From positions 1 through 45,200 of the forward strand of contig JAAZBB010000038.1 of NCBI GenBank assembly GCA_012514035.1: 45,200 nucleotides of DNA. The letters run 5' to 3'. The notes beneath the pieces are model-generated. The model made no database searches. It was given only the letters and a program-made list of their open reading frames with translations, and was not told where the DNA came from. The position numbers and the translations under genes were made by a program. Shown piece by piece: positions 1-9,125 of the stretch. The stretch comes from Lentisphaerota bacterium. GTDB lineage: Bacteria; Verrucomicrobiota; Kiritimatiellia; CAIQIC01; Lenti-01. Numbering within the stretch: the first letter of the stretch is position 1; each line of letters opens with the position of its first letter.

Positions 1-171
1 CTTTGTTCGGGGTCGCCGGGGGCGGTTCGACAGCAATCCGATGGCATACTTCCGGTTGTAGCCGCAGACGGCACAGAACTCGTCCAGAATCTTCGTCTTA
101 TACCGCTTCCCGACCCGGAAATACCGGCTCCGGATCTTCTCCAAATACTCTCTTTTCGTTGCCCTGACCAT
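1..171 (-). CDS. Transposase, N-terminal 57 residues (cut by window edge)
   Basis: The reverse strand reads from ATG at 171 to the window edge without a stop. The peptide opens MVRATKREYLEKIRSRYFR and continues with ILDEFCAVCGYNRKYAI. This is the N-terminal helix-turn-helix region I associate with integrase-core (DDE) transposases of the ISNCY-like group; the catalytic domain would lie beyond the window. A Shine-Dalgarno run (GGAAGG) sits about 8 bases upstream of the ATG. The gene faces away from carA, so the outer end of the element must lie between 172 and the carA stop at 310. Family assignment rests on the N-terminal motif only. Confidence 0.7.
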   Translation of the reverse strand, partial: MVRATKREYLEKIRSRYFRVGKRYKTKILDEFCAVCGYNRKYAIGLLSNRPRRPRTK

Positions 172-309
172 CGCCGGCACCTTCCTTTCGTTCGGTCAGG
201 TCTATTATGAAGCAACGATCCCCTTCCCCCTCCGCCCTCATCCCCTCTATGGTCATGTTTAATTTGGATCAATTCGCACCCCCGCTGCACCGGGAACAAT
301 CCGGCCGTG
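172..309. mobile_element. Probable insertion-sequence end and flank, downstream of carA
   Basis: This 138-base stretch separates the divergently facing transposase from the end of carA. It holds the transposase ribosome binding site and, at about 250-275, an AT-rich motif (GGTCATGTTTAATTTGG, then ATCAATTCGCACC) that stands out from the GC-rich surroundings and could be the element's terminal sequence. The other end is outside the window, so terminal inverted repeats and a target-site duplication cannot be checked. Confidence 0.4.
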
Positions 310-1437
310 TCAGCCTCCCCGGCCCATCAGGGCGCGAAAGTGCGCGAAGACGGATACCGCTTCGCGGGGGCCCGGCGCGGCCTCGGGGTGGTATTGCAGC
401 GCAAACGCCGGAACGTGGCGGGCCTCCAAACCTTCCACCGTGCCGTCGTTCAGGCTGACGTGCGTGATCTCCGCTGCCGCCGGGTCCAGACTCGCCGGAT
501 CCACAACGTAGTTGTGGTTTTGGGAGGTGATTTCGACAGTGCCCGTCCGTAGATCCTTCACGGGGTGGTTGCCGCCGTGGTGGCCGAACTTGAGCCGGCG
601 GGTTGTGCCCCCCAGCGCCAACCCCAGCAACTGGTGGCCCAGGCAAATGCCCATCAGCGGCACCTTGCCCAGCAGGCCGCGGATCGTATCGATCGCATAC
701 GGCAACGCCGCCGGGTCCGCCGGGCCGTTGGAAAGCAGGACGCCGGCCGGATTCAAGGCCAAGACATCGCGGGCGGTTGTCCGCGCCGGCAGCACCCGGA
801 CGCGAAATCCCGCCCCCGCCAACAGGCGCAGGGTGTTGCGCTTGACACCGTAATCCAGCACCGCCACCAGCGGCGCACCCGAGTCCGATTCCGACGCCCA
901 ATCATAGGCTGCCGGCGTGGAAACCCGGACGGCGTAATCCTGTCCGTCCAGCCCTTCCCACGCGCGGGCCTGGGCAATCGCATCGGCTGGCGACACCGAT
1001 CCGGTCGTGCACAGCAACGCCTTCTGCGTGCCGCCCTCGCGCAGTTTCAAGGTCAGCGCACGCGTGTCCAGGCCGGCCAGCGCGGGCACCCCCCAGCGGA
1101 CCAGCGCCGCTTCCAGCGTCTCTTCGGCCCGCCAGTTCGAGGGCGGATTCATCTCGCGCATCAACAGCCCGGCCGCCTGGATCCGGCCGGACTCGCAGTC
1201 CTCGCGGTTGAATCCCGTGTTGCCGATTTCCGGCATCGTCATGGTCACAATCTGTCCGGCATAGGAGGGATCGGTCACGATTTCCTCATAGCCGGTCATG
1301 CTGGTGTTGAAGACAACTTCCCCGAGCCGGTCCACGGCCGCCCCACACGACCAGCCCCGCATCACCGTGCCGTCCGCCAAGGCCAGAAACGCCGCTTTGG
1401 CACGCCGCGCCGCCCAGTTGCCGGCCGTCGGGCTCAC
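310..1437 (-). CDS. carA: Carbamoyl-phosphate synthase small subunit (glutaminase)
   Basis: 375 residues, the usual length. The small subunit hydrolyses glutamine and channels ammonia to CarB for carbamoyl phosphate, which feeds arginine and pyrimidine synthesis in the cytoplasm. The N-terminal CPSase domain (about residues 10-145) includes the typical [13 protein letters not shown]-type stretch. The C-terminal class I glutamine amidotransferase domain carries the nucleophile Cys265 in GICLGHQ and the His350/Glu352 pair in QYHPEA. The start is GTG at 1437, overlapping the carB stop (GTGA), so the two subunits are translationally coupled. Gene order here is carB then carA, the reverse of the common carAB order. 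Confidence 0.96.
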   Translation of the reverse strand: MSPTAGNWAARRAKAAFLALADGTVMRGWSCGAAVDRLGEVVFNTSMTGYEEIVTDPSYAGQIVTMTMPEIGNTGFNREDCESGRIQAAGLLMREMNPPSNWRAEETLEAALVRWGVPALAGLDTRALTLKLREGGTQKALLCTTGSVSPADAIAQARAWEGLDGQDYAVRVSTPAAYDWASESDSGAPLVAVLDYGVKRNTLRLLAGAGFRVRVLPARTTARDVLALNPAGVLLSNGPADPAALPYAIDTIRGLLGKVPLMGICLGHQLLGLALGGTTRRLKFGHHGGNHPVKDLRTGTVEITSQNHNYVVDPASLDPAAAEITHVSLNDGTVEGLEARHVPAFALQYHPEAAPGPREAVSVFAHFRALMGRGG

Positions 1438-4400
1438 GCGGAGCGCGCCCCCTTCTTGCGCGCGGTGGCCCGGTTATATTCCTGCAGCGACAGCACCTCG
1501 AATTCCTCGTGCCGGCGCAGGGTTTTGAGCCCGTCCAGCGCCGCCCGCAAGCCGCGGATCGTCGTCGTCATCGGTACGCCGCGCCGCACGGCTTCAGTGC
1601 GCATCTTGACTTCGTCGAGCTGCGGCTGGCAACCCGAAGGCACATTCACAATCCAGCCCACCTGACCGTCCGCAATCAGGTCCAGCACATGCGGACGGCC
1701 TTCCGAAATCGCGAAGGCCGCACGCGCAGGCACGCCCGCGTCGCGCAGCCGCGTGGCGGTCCCGCACGTGGCCCAGATGCCGTAGCCCAGCGCCAGCAGT
1801 TCCTGCGCACACGTCACCATGTCCGCGCGGTCCGAAGCCCGCTCGCCGGATACGCTGATGAAAACACCGCCCTCCTCCGGCAACGGATTCCCCGCCGCTT
1901 GCTGGCTCTTGACGAACGCCATGCCCGGATCCGGATCGATGCCCATCACTTCGCCGGTCGATTTCATTTCCGGCGTCAACCGCACATCGCAGCCGGGGAA
2001 CCGGGCAAAGGGCAGCACCGCTTCCTTGACCGCCACGTGGCGGAGCACGACTTCCTTGGTGAAGTTCAGTTGCTGCAGCGATTCGCCGGCCATCACCCGC
2101 GCGGCCAGCCCGGCCAGGGGCACCCCCGTTGCCTTGCCGACAAACGGCACCGTCCGGGAGGCGCGCGGATTCACCTCGAGAATGTAGACTTCGCCGTCCT
2201 GCACCGCGTACTGCACGTTCATCAGCCCGCGCACGTTCAAGCCCCGCGCCAGCGCCCGCGTATGCTCCCGGATGCGTTCCACCGTCGCCGCGGTCAAGCC
2301 CTGCGGCGGCAGCATGCAGGCACTGTCCCCGCTGTGAATGCCGGCCATCTCAATATGCTCCATCACGCCGCCGATCACTTCAAGCTCTCCATCGGCGAGA
2401 CAGTCGACGTCCACTTCGACGGCATCCTCGAGGAATTTGTCGATCAGCACGGGGCGGCCTTCCGAAGCCGCGAAGGCCTCGGCGCAGAACTTCGCGAAGA
2501 ACGCTTCCGTGTAGACGATCGCCATCGCCCGCCCGCCCAGCACGAAGGACGGCCGCACCAGCACCGGGAATCCGATGCGCCGCGCGATCGCCAGGGCGCC
2601 AGCCAGGTCCGTGGCCGTGCCGTTCGCCGGCTGCTTCACGCCGACACGGTCCGCGAGCCGCTTGAAGAATTCCCGGTCCTCGGCCTTCTCGATGTCTTCG
2701 GGACTTGTGCCGATGACACGCACACCGGCCGCCTGCAGCTCCAGCGCCAGATTCAACGGCGTCTGCCCGCCGAACTGCACGATGACCCCATCGCACCGTT
2801 CACGGCGATAGATTGCCAGCACGTCCTCCAAGGTCACCGGTTCGAAATACAGCCGGTCGCTCGCATCGTAGTCCGTCGAGACCGTTTCCGGATTGCTGTT
2901 GACCATCACCGTCTCGTAGCCCGCCGCACGCAGCGCCTGGCAGGCGTGCACGCAGCAATAGTCAAACTCAATGCCCTGCCCGATGCGGTTCGGGCCGCCG
3001 CCGAGGATCATGATTTTCTTCTTCGCAGCCGGTGGCAGAGGCGCTTCCGGCTCGTCGCCATAGACCGAATAAAAATACGGCGTGGCGGCCGCGAACTCAG
3101 CCGCGCAGGTGTCCACCGTGCCGTACGACGGCCACAAACCGAGGCGGTCGCGCGCCGCCCGGACATCGTGTTCCGTCGCCCCCAGCAGCGCGGCCAGCTG
3201 TTTGTCTGAAAATCCGAATTCCTTCGCCTGCGCAAACAAGGCACGGTCGGCCGCCAGTCCCGCCAGCGTCTGCGCCGTTCGGATTTCGTCCTCGAACGCC
3301 ACGATCTCGCCCATCTGCCGCAGGAACCAGGGATCGATGCCGGACAGCTCCGCCAGCCGCGCCACGGACCAGCCGCGCGCCAACGCTTCGCGCAGATGGA
3401 ACAGGCGCAGGGGACTCGGCCGCGCCACGGCCGACTCCAGCTCCGCGTCCGCCAGTCGCCCTTCGGCCTCCGCGCGGCCCACCAGCCCGGCCCGTCCGAT
3501 TTCCAGCGACCGCAGGGCCTTCTGCAGCGCCTGCTTGAAATTGCGGCCGATCGCCATGGTCTCGCCGACCGACTTCATCTGCGTCGTCAGCGTGTCGTCC
3601 GCCCCCGGAAATTTTTCAAACGCGAACCGGGGCGCCTTCACCACCACGTAGTCCAGCGCCGGCTCGAAAATCGCCGGCGTCGAGCGCGTAATGTCATTGG
3701 GCAACTCGTCCAGCGTATAGCCCACGGCCAGCTTCGCGGCGATCTTCGCAATGGGAAACCCGGTGGCCTTCGAGGCCAGCGCGGAACTGCGGCTCACGCG
3801 CGGATTCATCTCGATCACCACCAGGCGGCCGTCGCGCGGGTGGACCGCAAATTGCACATTGGCCCCCCCGGTCTCCACGCCAATCGCCCGCATCACGGCC
3901 AGACTGGCATCGCGCAACCGCTGGTATTCCCGGTCCGTCAGCGTCAGCGCCGGTGCAACGGTCAGGCTGTCGCCTGTGTGCACCCCCATCGGATCAAGGT
4001 TTTCGATGGAACAGACGATGCACGCATTGTCCTTGCGGTCGCGCATCACCTCCATCTCGAATTCCTTCCAACCCAGCACCGATTCCTCGATCAACACCTC
4101 GCCGACGGGACTGAGCGCCAACCCGTTGGAACCGATGGCCTCGAATTCCTCCGCGTTGTGCGCGATCCCCCCGCCCGCCCCGCCCAAGGTGAATCCCGGA
4201 CGCAGGATTACCGGCCAGGTGCCGATCTCTTCCCGCACCCGCCGCGCCTCCTCCATCGAATGCGCCGAACCCGAACGCGGCACCGCCAGTCCTATATCCG
4301 CCATCGCCTGCTTAAAAAGACCGCGGTCCTCCGCCCGGCGGATCACTTCCGCCGGTGCGCCGATCAATTCCACCTGATAGCGTTTCAAGATGCCGGCCTC

Positions 4401-4709
4401 GTCCAGCTTGACCGCCAGGTTGAGCGCGGTCTGCCCCCCCATCGTCGACAGCAAGGCATCCGGCCGCTCGCGCCGGATGATCGCCGTCAAGGCCTCCAAC
4501 GTCAGCGGTTCAACATAGGTGCGATCGGCAAATCCCGCATCGGTCATGATCGTCGCGGGATTGCTGTTGACCAGCACCACCTCGTACCCTTCTTCACGCA
4601 ACGCCTTGCAGGCCTGCGCCCCGGAATAGTCGAATTCGCACGCCTGACCGATCACGATCGGTCCTGCACCAATCAACATGATTTTCGAAATGTCGTCCCG
4701 CCGCGGCAT
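1434..4709 (-). CDS. carB: Carbamoyl-phosphate synthase large subunit
   Basis: 1091 residues, full length. It makes carbamoyl phosphate from bicarbonate, ammonia and two ATP. Two homologous ATP-grasp halves are visible, each starting with the dinucleotide-loop-like motif ([20 protein letters not shown] near residue 10 and [20 protein letters not shown] near 565). An oligomerisation segment lies between them, and a C-terminal MGS-like allosteric domain follows from about residue 945, where UMP or ornithine act in relatives. The start ATG at 4709 follows a GAAGGT sequence. It is the first gene of the carB-carA pair, and its promoter must lie in 4710-4860, back to back with the tRNA promoter. 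Confidence 0.97.
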   Translation of the reverse strand: MPRRDDISKIMLIGAGPIVIGQACEFDYSGAQACKALREEGYEVVLVNSNPATIMTDAGFADRTYVEPLTLEALTAIIRRERPDALLSTMGGQTALNLAVKLDEAGILKRYQVELIGAPAEVIRRAEDRGLFKQAMADIGLAVPRSGSAHSMEEARRVREEIGTWPVILRPGFTLGGAGGGIAHNAEEFEAIGSNGLALSPVGEVLIEESVLGWKEFEMEVMRDRKDNACIVCSIENLDPMGVHTGDSLTVAPALTLTDREYQRLRDASLAVMRAIGVETGGANVQFAVHPRDGRLVVIEMNPRVSRSSALASKATGFPIAKIAAKLAVGYTLDELPNDITRSTPAIFEPALDYVVVKAPRFAFEKFPGADDTLTTQMKSVGETMAIGRNFKQALQKALRSLEIGRAGLVGRAEAEGRLADAELESAVARPSPLRLFHLREALARGWSVARLAELSGIDPWFLRQMGEIVAFEDEIRTAQTLAGLAADRALFAQAKEFGFSDKQLAALLGATEHDVRAARDRLGLWPSYGTVDTCAAEFAAATPYFYSVYGDEPEAPLPPAAKKKIMILGGGPNRIGQGIEFDYCCVHACQALRAAGYETVMVNSNPETVSTDYDASDRLYFEPVTLEDVLAIYRRERCDGVIVQFGGQTPLNLALELQAAGVRVIGTSPEDIEKAEDREFFKRLADRVGVKQPANGTATDLAGALAIARRIGFPVLVRPSFVLGGRAMAIVYTEAFFAKFCAEAFAASEGRPVLIDKFLEDAVEVDVDCLADGELEVIGGVMEHIEMAGIHSGDSACMLPPQGLTAATVERIREHTRALARGLNVRGLMNVQYAVQDGEVYILEVNPRASRTVPFVGKATGVPLAGLAARVMAGESLQQLNFTKEVVLRHVAVKEAVLPFARFPGCDVRLTPEMKSTGEVMGIDPDPGMAFVKSQQAAGNPLPEEGGVFISVSGERASDRADMVTCAQELLALGYGIWATCGTATRLRDAGVPARAAFAISEGRPHVLDLIADGQVGWIVNVPSGCQPQLDEVKMRTEAVRRGVPMTTTIRGLRAALDGLKTLRRHEEFEVLSLQEYNRATARKKGARSA

Positions 4710-4828
4710 ACCTTCATCCGAGATAAAGCGTTTTACTTATCACATCACATTCCCCGGCTCCTGACCACTCAAAAAAATTCCGGCGGGATACGCCTCATCG
4801 GCTTTTCTTTTTTTTTATTTTTCAAGGC

Positions 4829-4857
4829 TTGCATTATAGACCGGTTGCCGATATATT
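4829..4857 (+). promoter_or_regulatory. Sigma-70-type promoter of the initiator tRNA
   Basis: TTGCAT at 4829-4834 and TATATT at 4852-4857 are separated by 17 bases. The predicted start, about 4864, lies 17 bases before the mature tRNA. The region between carB and the tRNA is AT-rich, with a T-run at 4804-4822. Confidence 0.7.
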
Positions 4858-4880
4858 AACCCGATATTTGTAAATCCGAT

Positions 4881-4957
<77 letters not shown>

Positions 4958-4967
4958 ATTTGAGACC

Positions 4968-4997
4968 AGCCGGAACGAAAATTCCGGCTTCTTTTTT
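4968..4997 (+). terminator. Intrinsic terminator of the initiator tRNA
   Basis: A perfect 8-bp stem, AGCCGGAA (4968-4975) with TTCCGGCT (4982-4989), closes a six-base loop and is followed by TCTTTTTT. It begins 11 bases after the tRNA CCA end. On the other strand there is no T-run, so it works in one direction only. Confidence 0.9.
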
Positions 4998-5045
4998 CGA
5001 TGCCCAGCGTCTCCCTCATCGAAAACCCGCAGGGCCGGCGGTATA

Positions 5046-5693
5046 TCAGGGCACGTAGATGCCGGTTTCCTGGCGGAATTTATTCCGGTCCTGCTCCGCC
5101 TGGTGAATCTGCTGCTTGCTTTCCTGCGCGGCCTGCTGCTGCTGGGAGCTGCTCATCGGCACCCCTTCGTCCGGGATCAGGTCCTGGAACGAAAACAGCG
5201 CCACGAGGGCCAGTTTGTGGCCAGAGGAGGGCAGGTCGATATTGTGATACAGCGGCGCCGGCTGGGAGTCCGGAATTTCCGGCGGGGCCACGCTGGGGCA
5301 TTGCGCGGTTGGAAAGGTCTTGCCGGGCGTGATGGTGTTCTTGCCGGTATAGGGGTTGTGAATCTTTAAGTAGCAATCCTGCGAGCCGACGTTGCCGAGA
5401 AGCTTGAACCAAATCTCGATGTCCACGCCGCCGCTCCACCGGCTGACCTCACCAATCTGGATCGGCTCCTGCTGCGGGTTGTTCGGGTCAGCCTTCGGAA
5501 GGATGTCGCCGGCCTTGACGTGCGGCTTGTCGTCGTCCAAGTACTTCCACTGCGTCTTGGTGATCTGGATGTCGTAGGGCGTCAGGTTCACCGCCTGCAA
5601 CTGCGTCCAATAGGTGAAATAATCCGCCTCCGCGGCGGCGCACAGCATTCCCAGCACTAACAGCCCGGCCCACCTCGTCCAGTTTCGTTTCAT
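5046..5693 (-). CDS. Secreted protein of unknown function
   Basis: 215 residues from the ATG at 5693, chosen because AGAGGAA lies 8-9 bases upstream; an in-frame ATG at 5714 has no such site. The N-terminus (KRNWTRWAGLLVLGMLCAAA, then EADYF) is a clear signal peptide, so the product is exported. The mature part holds two cysteines (QDCYLKI, TAQCPSV) that could pair, a Pro-rich middle, and a Gln/Lys-rich, probably helical C-terminal 45 residues (SSSQQQQAAQESKQQ). I do not recognise the family. It is a lone gene running towards the tRNA. It faces away from the tad operon, whose promoter begins 158 bases away, so the two could share regulation. Confidence 0.8.
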   Translation of the reverse strand: MKRNWTRWAGLLVLGMLCAAAEADYFTYWTQLQAVNLTPYDIQITKTQWKYLDDDKPHVKAGDILPKADPNNPQQEPIQIGEVSRWSGGVDIEIWFKLLGNVGSQDCYLKIHNPYTGKNTITPGKTFPTAQCPSVAPPEIPDSQPAPLYHNIDLPSSGHKLALVALFSFQDLIPDEGVPMSSSQQQQAAQESKQQIHQAEQDRNKFRQETGIYVP

Positions 5694-5850
5694 TGCACCG
5701 TTCCTCTTTTGCATTCGCCGCCTCTGCTTTCTATTTGGCCCCTTTCACCGCCGGATGTCCATCCCAATCCCGAACACCCTCGGAGGAAGGGCGGGGCCAG
5801 CATGCCTTCCGGGCGCGCCAACTTAATTTCAGGCTCCTTGATTTTGTGCT

Positions 5851-5878
5851 TTGTCGTGGCAGGGATGCGTGTTATTCT
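5851..5878 (+). promoter_or_regulatory. Probable promoter of the tad operon
   Basis: TTGTCG at 5851-5856 and TATTCT at 5873-5878 with a 16-base spacer; TG precedes the -10 by one base, giving an extended -10. The predicted start near 5885 leaves a leader of about 60 bases before the ATG at 5946. Confidence 0.55.
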
Positions 5879-5945
5879 TTTTCCAGCTGGGGATATCTTG
5901 CGTGTCGGCAGTGTCGCCGGCCAGAAAAAATCGAAAGGTCATCGT

Positions 5946-6056
5946 ATGGAAACGTTCATCGTTCACGCCCAGGAATACATGTTCTTCTCCCTGATCGCCC
6001 AGGCGTTCACCTGTATCCTTCTGGTGCTGGTCTGGCTGCAGTTGAAGAAGAAATAG
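5946..6056 (+). CDS. 36-residue single-span membrane protein at the head of the tad operon
   Basis: The start at 5946 is preceded by GAAAGG 7-8 bases upstream and lies just inside the predicted operon promoter. An open frame extends further 5' but would begin before that promoter. The peptide has a short N-terminal segment (METFIVHAQEYM), one hydrophobic stretch of about 20 residues (FFSLIAQAFTCILLVLVWLQ) and a KKK end, so the C-terminus is probably cytoplasmic. It is too short for family assignment. Position suggests a link with pilus assembly, but it has no prepilin motif. Confidence 0.55.
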   Translation: METFIVHAQEYMFFSLIAQAFTCILLVLVWLQLKKK

Positions 6057-6075
6057 GCGATCAACCGGAGCCCCC

Positions 6076-6270
6076 ATGAACATGCACCGGGACGAACGCG
6101 GCGCGGCCATGCTGGAATACACACTGATTTCCTGCCTGGTCGTCCTTGCCGCCTTCGCCCCCTACATCCGGTGGACCGCCAAGGGCTCCGACACCACGGC
6201 TTCCCTCGTCGACGGCTATACCCGCCAATGCCAGGGCGCTGTGCAGTTTCTCTCCCTTCCCTGCCCGTAA
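6076..6270 (+). CDS. Flp/TadE-type small pilin-like protein
   Basis: 64 residues, start preceded by CCGGAG. The segment ERGAAMLEYTLISCLVVLAA has the type IVb prepilin layout: a Gly, then Glu at +5 and Tyr at +6 of the mature protein, then a hydrophobic helix. The prepilin peptidase encoded at 6600 could cleave after that Gly. The rest of the chain has two cysteines (SC in the helix, CQG and CP near the end). It may be a minor pilin beside the more typical Flp at 6303. Confidence 0.75.
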   Translation: MNMHRDERGAAMLEYTLISCLVVLAAFAPYIRWTAKGSDTTASLVDGYTRQCQGAVQFLSLPCP

Positions 6271-6302
6271 CCCTCTAAGAATAAACCAAACAGGAGCAAA
6301 CC

Positions 6303-6527
6303 ATGAAAACCATGAATCGCAAATCCGGCCAGGCCATGACGGAATATGTCATCATCATCTGCGTCGTCGCCATCGCCGCCCTGCTCGTCGCAGGGGTGTT
6401 CGGCACCAACATCCGCAATCTCTTCAAGAGCGCCAACCAGTCCATGGTGGCCGGCGAAGCCACGCAGAAGGACATGCAGGACGAAGGCGGCACCAAGGAC
6501 GTCCGCGTCAACGACTTCAAGGACTAG
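6303..6527 (+). CDS. flp: Flp-type major pilin subunit
   Basis: 74 residues. The N-terminus MKTMNRKSGQAMTEYVIII shows a short basic leader, the cleavage site after Gly9, Glu at +5 and Tyr at +6, followed by a hydrophobic helix. This is the class III (Flp) prepilin signature. After cleavage about 65 residues remain, typical for Flp subunits that polymerise into Tad pili. A near-perfect intrinsic terminator follows at once, which would give this gene and the upstream pilin more transcript than the assembly genes. SD: AGGAG 7-8 bases before the ATG. Confidence 0.88.
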   Translation: MKTMNRKSGQAMTEYVIIICVVAIAALLVAGVFGTNIRNLFKSANQSMVAGEATQKDMQDEGGTKDVRVNDFKD

Positions 6528-6551
6528 GCCGCCGCACTTGTCAGAACCGAT

Positions 6552-6585
6552 GCGGCGGGCGGCCTTCGCCCGCCGCGTTGTTTTT
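6552..6585 (+). terminator. Intrinsic terminator / attenuator directly after the major pilin gene
   Basis: A perfect 10-bp GC stem, GCGGCGGGCG (6552-6561) with CGCCCGCCGC (6567-6576), closes the loop GCCTT and is followed by GTTGTTTTT. It lies 25 bases after the flp stop and ends 15 bases before the prepilin peptidase gene. Partial read-through would supply the downstream assembly genes, since no other clear promoter is seen before 6600. Confidence 0.85.
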
Positions 6586-6599
6586 CTCTCCTTGCCGCC

Positions 6600-7070
6600 A
6601 TGCCGGAAGGCCTTGATGCCATTCTAGCCGCCGCCGTACTCCTCCTGTGGGGCGTCCCTGTCGTCTATTTCGATCTGACCCGCCATCGCATCCCCAACTT
6701 CCTCACCTATTCCGGCATGCTCGCCGGCCTGCTGATTTTCCTCCTTTTCCGCCGCGACCAGTTGACGGATTTCCCTGTCGCCTTTCTGATCGGCTTCGGC
6801 GTCTATTACCTCTGCTACATGTTCGGCTGGATCGGCGGCGGCGACGTCAAGCTCATGGCGATGGTCGGCCTCCTCGGCGGCAAGCGCTTCCTCGTCGAGG
6901 TGATGCTCTATTCGGCCGTCGTCGGCGGGCTCATCGCCCTCGGCATTGCGCTCTGGCTGTTGATCCGCTCCCGCTCCCCGCGCGGCGCCACCATTCCCTA
7001 CGGCACCGCCATCGTCGTCGGCACTTACCTCGTCCTCTTCGCCTCCCCCGCCGGGAGATTCGTCCCGTGA
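6600..7070 (+). CDS. tadV: Type IV prepilin peptidase, CpaA/TadV type
   Basis: 156 residues, an A24 aspartyl protease without the N-methylase domain, as usual for Tad systems. It sits in the inner membrane and removes the leader of Flp and pseudopilins. The two catalytic aspartates are visible: Asp25 in VYFDLTRHRIPN and Asp82 in the GGGDVKL (GxGD) motif. About five membrane spans. The stop overlaps the GTG of the next gene (GTGA), so the two are translationally coupled. Confidence 0.93.
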   Translation: MPEGLDAILAAAVLLLWGVPVVYFDLTRHRIPNFLTYSGMLAGLLIFLLFRRDQLTDFPVAFLIGFGVYYLCYMFGWIGGGDVKLMAMVGLLGGKRFLVEVMLYSAVVGGLIALGIALWLLIRSRSPRGATIPYGTAIVVGTYLVLFASPAGRFVP

Positions 7071-7783
7071 AGCTCCGCCTGTTTCGCGTCCGTCCCGACG
7101 CCGGGGCCGAGTCCGGCCAGGCGATGCTGGAGTTCATCCTGGCCTTCCCGCCCATCCTCGTCCTGATCCTGATGATCATGGAGTTCGCGTTCTACGCCAA
7201 TGTAACCCAATTCGCGCAGTACGCCGCCTTCGCCGCCGCCCGCGCGCGCCTCGTCGCCGACGATTCCGCCGCGGCGCAGGCCGCCGCCCTTGCCATGATC
7301 CCCTTCGCCGACACCGGCACCCTCTCCTCCATTTCTCTCGACGCCGCCGCTGCTGCGAAGCGGGCGGACGCCGCCTCCAAGTGGGCGGCCCTCGCCCAGA
7401 AGGAATACAAGCGCTCCCCCGCCCTCACCGGCGCCAACAACCGCATCTATAATTCCTACGGCTGGCAGACCGACACCTGGTGCCGTCTCTACAAGGGCAA
7501 CGACCAATCCGCCTCCTCCACCGATTTCACCTATGTCAAAAGCGGCGTCTGCTTCACCTATCCCCTGCGCGTCCAGTCCCTCGCCGCGCTTTCCGCCTTC
7601 ATCATCCGCCTGAAGGACCGGACCGCCACCGATGCCTCGCCCTCCTCCCTCTTCGGCGGGGCCACCGACCGCCTCGCCCCGCCGACCTCCAAGGACTACT
7701 GGGTTCGCGCCGACACCATCCGGCGCCAGTCCGGCCTCTACGTCGTCCCCGTCATCAAGGGCTGCCTTCTCGGAAAGCGCTGA
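7067..7783 (+). CDS. tadE: TadE-like pseudopilin
   Basis: 238 residues from the GTG at 7067, which overlaps the peptidase stop and follows GGGAG by about 9 bases. A longer open frame upstream only shadows the peptidase gene. Residues 16-23 (SGQAMLEF) and the following hydrophobic helix (ILAFPPILVLILMIMEFAFY) are the TadE prepilin-like signature. An Ala-rich helix follows (QFAQYAAFAAARARLVADD), then a polar domain with Cys near 155 and 168. The protein is likely cleaved by the adjacent peptidase and inserted in the inner membrane as a minor pseudopilin. Confidence 0.82.
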   Translation: MKLRLFRVRPDAGAESGQAMLEFILAFPPILVLILMIMEFAFYANVTQFAQYAAFAAARARLVADDSAAAQAAALAMIPFADTGTLSSISLDAAAAAKRADAASKWAALAQKEYKRSPALTGANNRIYNSYGWQTDTWCRLYKGNDQSASSTDFTYVKSGVCFTYPLRVQSLAALSAFIIRLKDRTATDASPSSLFGGATDRLAPPTSKDYWVRADTIRRQSGLYVVPVIKGCLLGKR

Positions 7784-7786
7784 CCC

Positions 7787-9121
7787 ATGCCCCCCGCCAA
7801 ACCAACCCTGCTCGCTCGCCTCCGCCTCCGGCACGCCGGGCTGCGCGGCGACGACTCCGGGCAGGCCCTGCTCGCGGTCGGCATCTTCTCCCTCGCCCTC
7901 CTCATGTTCGCCACCTCCATCATGCCGGTGGGCGCAGCCGTCCAGCGTCGCATCCAGGCCCAGAATGCCGCTGACTTCGCCGCGCTTTCCGCCGGCACCT
8001 GGTTCGCGCGCGGCGCCAACATGATCCAGGCTGGCAACGGCTTCCAGTACGACATCTACACCGCCTCCGTTCTCGCCATCGAGCTGACGACCTACATCTA
8101 CATGGCCAAGATCATCAAGGACGTGGCCGAAGTCTGCGCCGGCGACATCTTAGCCGTCCTCGATATCATCCTCGACTGGTTCGAGGGCATCGACAGGATC
8201 GTCAAGGTCAACCGCTACAGCGGCTATTGCCGCATCATCAGTGAAATCCCCCGCAAGACCATGCACCCCGGCTACGCCCAGCTCGCTCTCGCCGAGGCCA
8301 ACACCACCGCGAAGCTCAACGGGGCCGCGCCCATCGCCTCCCAGGCCGACCTCCGGCAGATTTTCGACGCCTTCGGCCTCGCCGCCCCCGACTACGACAA
8401 GGCCGAAACAGACGTCCGCAAGTGGCTGGCCGAGGGCGAAGCGGGCCAGCGCTGGTACGATGTCCTGTGCAACATCATCGGCGCCATCCCCCTCATCGGG
8501 GAATTCATCCAGGAGGCCATTGCGGAGCTTCTCGAGCTGGAGAGCGAGCCCTTCGACTTCTATGCCTGGCCCCTCTCGCCCTCCACCGACCCGAAGACCG
8601 CCTTCGCCTACACCGAACTCACCAAATTCAAAGAATGGGGCGATCAGCCCGAGGGCATCTTCAGTCCCATGCGCTCCCATTTCTACTGGCCCTTCACCTG
8701 CTCCATCTTCTTCCTCCAATTCATCGACTGGGACGCCGAATTCATCCGTCTTTCTTCCGAGCTCCACGGCGGCAAGAAGGCGCACGAATCGACCACCTGC
8801 ACCCTCGCCGTCCGCGAAGTTTCCACCAATTATTATTCCAGCCTCCCCCTCGTCTCCGGCTGGTTCGACCAGGACTACGCCAACATCGCTGTTGCCAGCG
8901 TTGATTTCAAGGGCGGACGGCTCACCGACGCCGGCACCACCGACGCCGCCCGCTGGTATCTTTCCTCTCCCATCTTCGCCTTCTCCTTCTGGCCCCTGCC
9001 GCTCGTCCGCCTCTTCTTTGGCTACGGCAGCGAATTCGAGGTGGCCCAGGCCCCTGTCACCTTCCAGAACGGCTACGGAAAAACCGTCACCAAGGGCACC
9101 GACAAGCTCATCTTCCATTGA
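7787..9121 (+). CDS. tadG: TadG-like Flp pilus assembly protein
   Basis: 444 residues. After a basic N-terminus, residues 23-45 (DSGQALLAVGIFSLALLMFA) resemble the TadG/TadE start but lack Glu at +5 (Ala instead), so peptidase processing is less certain. RIQAQNAADFAALSAGTW, after the helix, is the conserved QNAADAAALA-type TadG segment. The large C-terminal part has no von Willebrand motif that I can see, is rich in aromatic residues and includes four or more cysteines. It is probably periplasmic and anchored in the inner membrane. Starts 3 bases after the tadE stop. Confidence 0.75.
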   Translation: MPPAKPTLLARLRLRHAGLRGDDSGQALLAVGIFSLALLMFATSIMPVGAAVQRRIQAQNAADFAALSAGTWFARGANMIQAGNGFQYDIYTASVLAIELTTYIYMAKIIKDVAEVCAGDILAVLDIILDWFEGIDRIVKVNRYSGYCRIISEIPRKTMHPGYAQLALAEANTTAKLNGAAPIASQADLRQIFDAFGLAAPDYDKAETDVRKWLAEGEAGQRWYDVLCNIIGAIPLIGEFIQEAIAELLELESEPFDFYAWPLSPSTDPKTAFAYTELTKFKEWGDQPEGIFSPMRSHFYWPFTCSIFFLQFIDWDAEFIRLSSELHGGKKAHESTTCTLAVREVSTNYYSSLPLVSGWFDQDYANIAVASVDFKGGRLTDAGTTDAARWYLSSPIFAFSFWPLPLVRLFFGYGSEFEVAQAPVTFQNGYGKTVTKGTDKLIFH

Positions 9122-9125
9122 CCCC

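Noticed and set aside
5709-5945. N-terminal extension of the 36-residue protein
   Set aside because: It would begin upstream of the predicted tad promoter and has no adjacent ribosome site.
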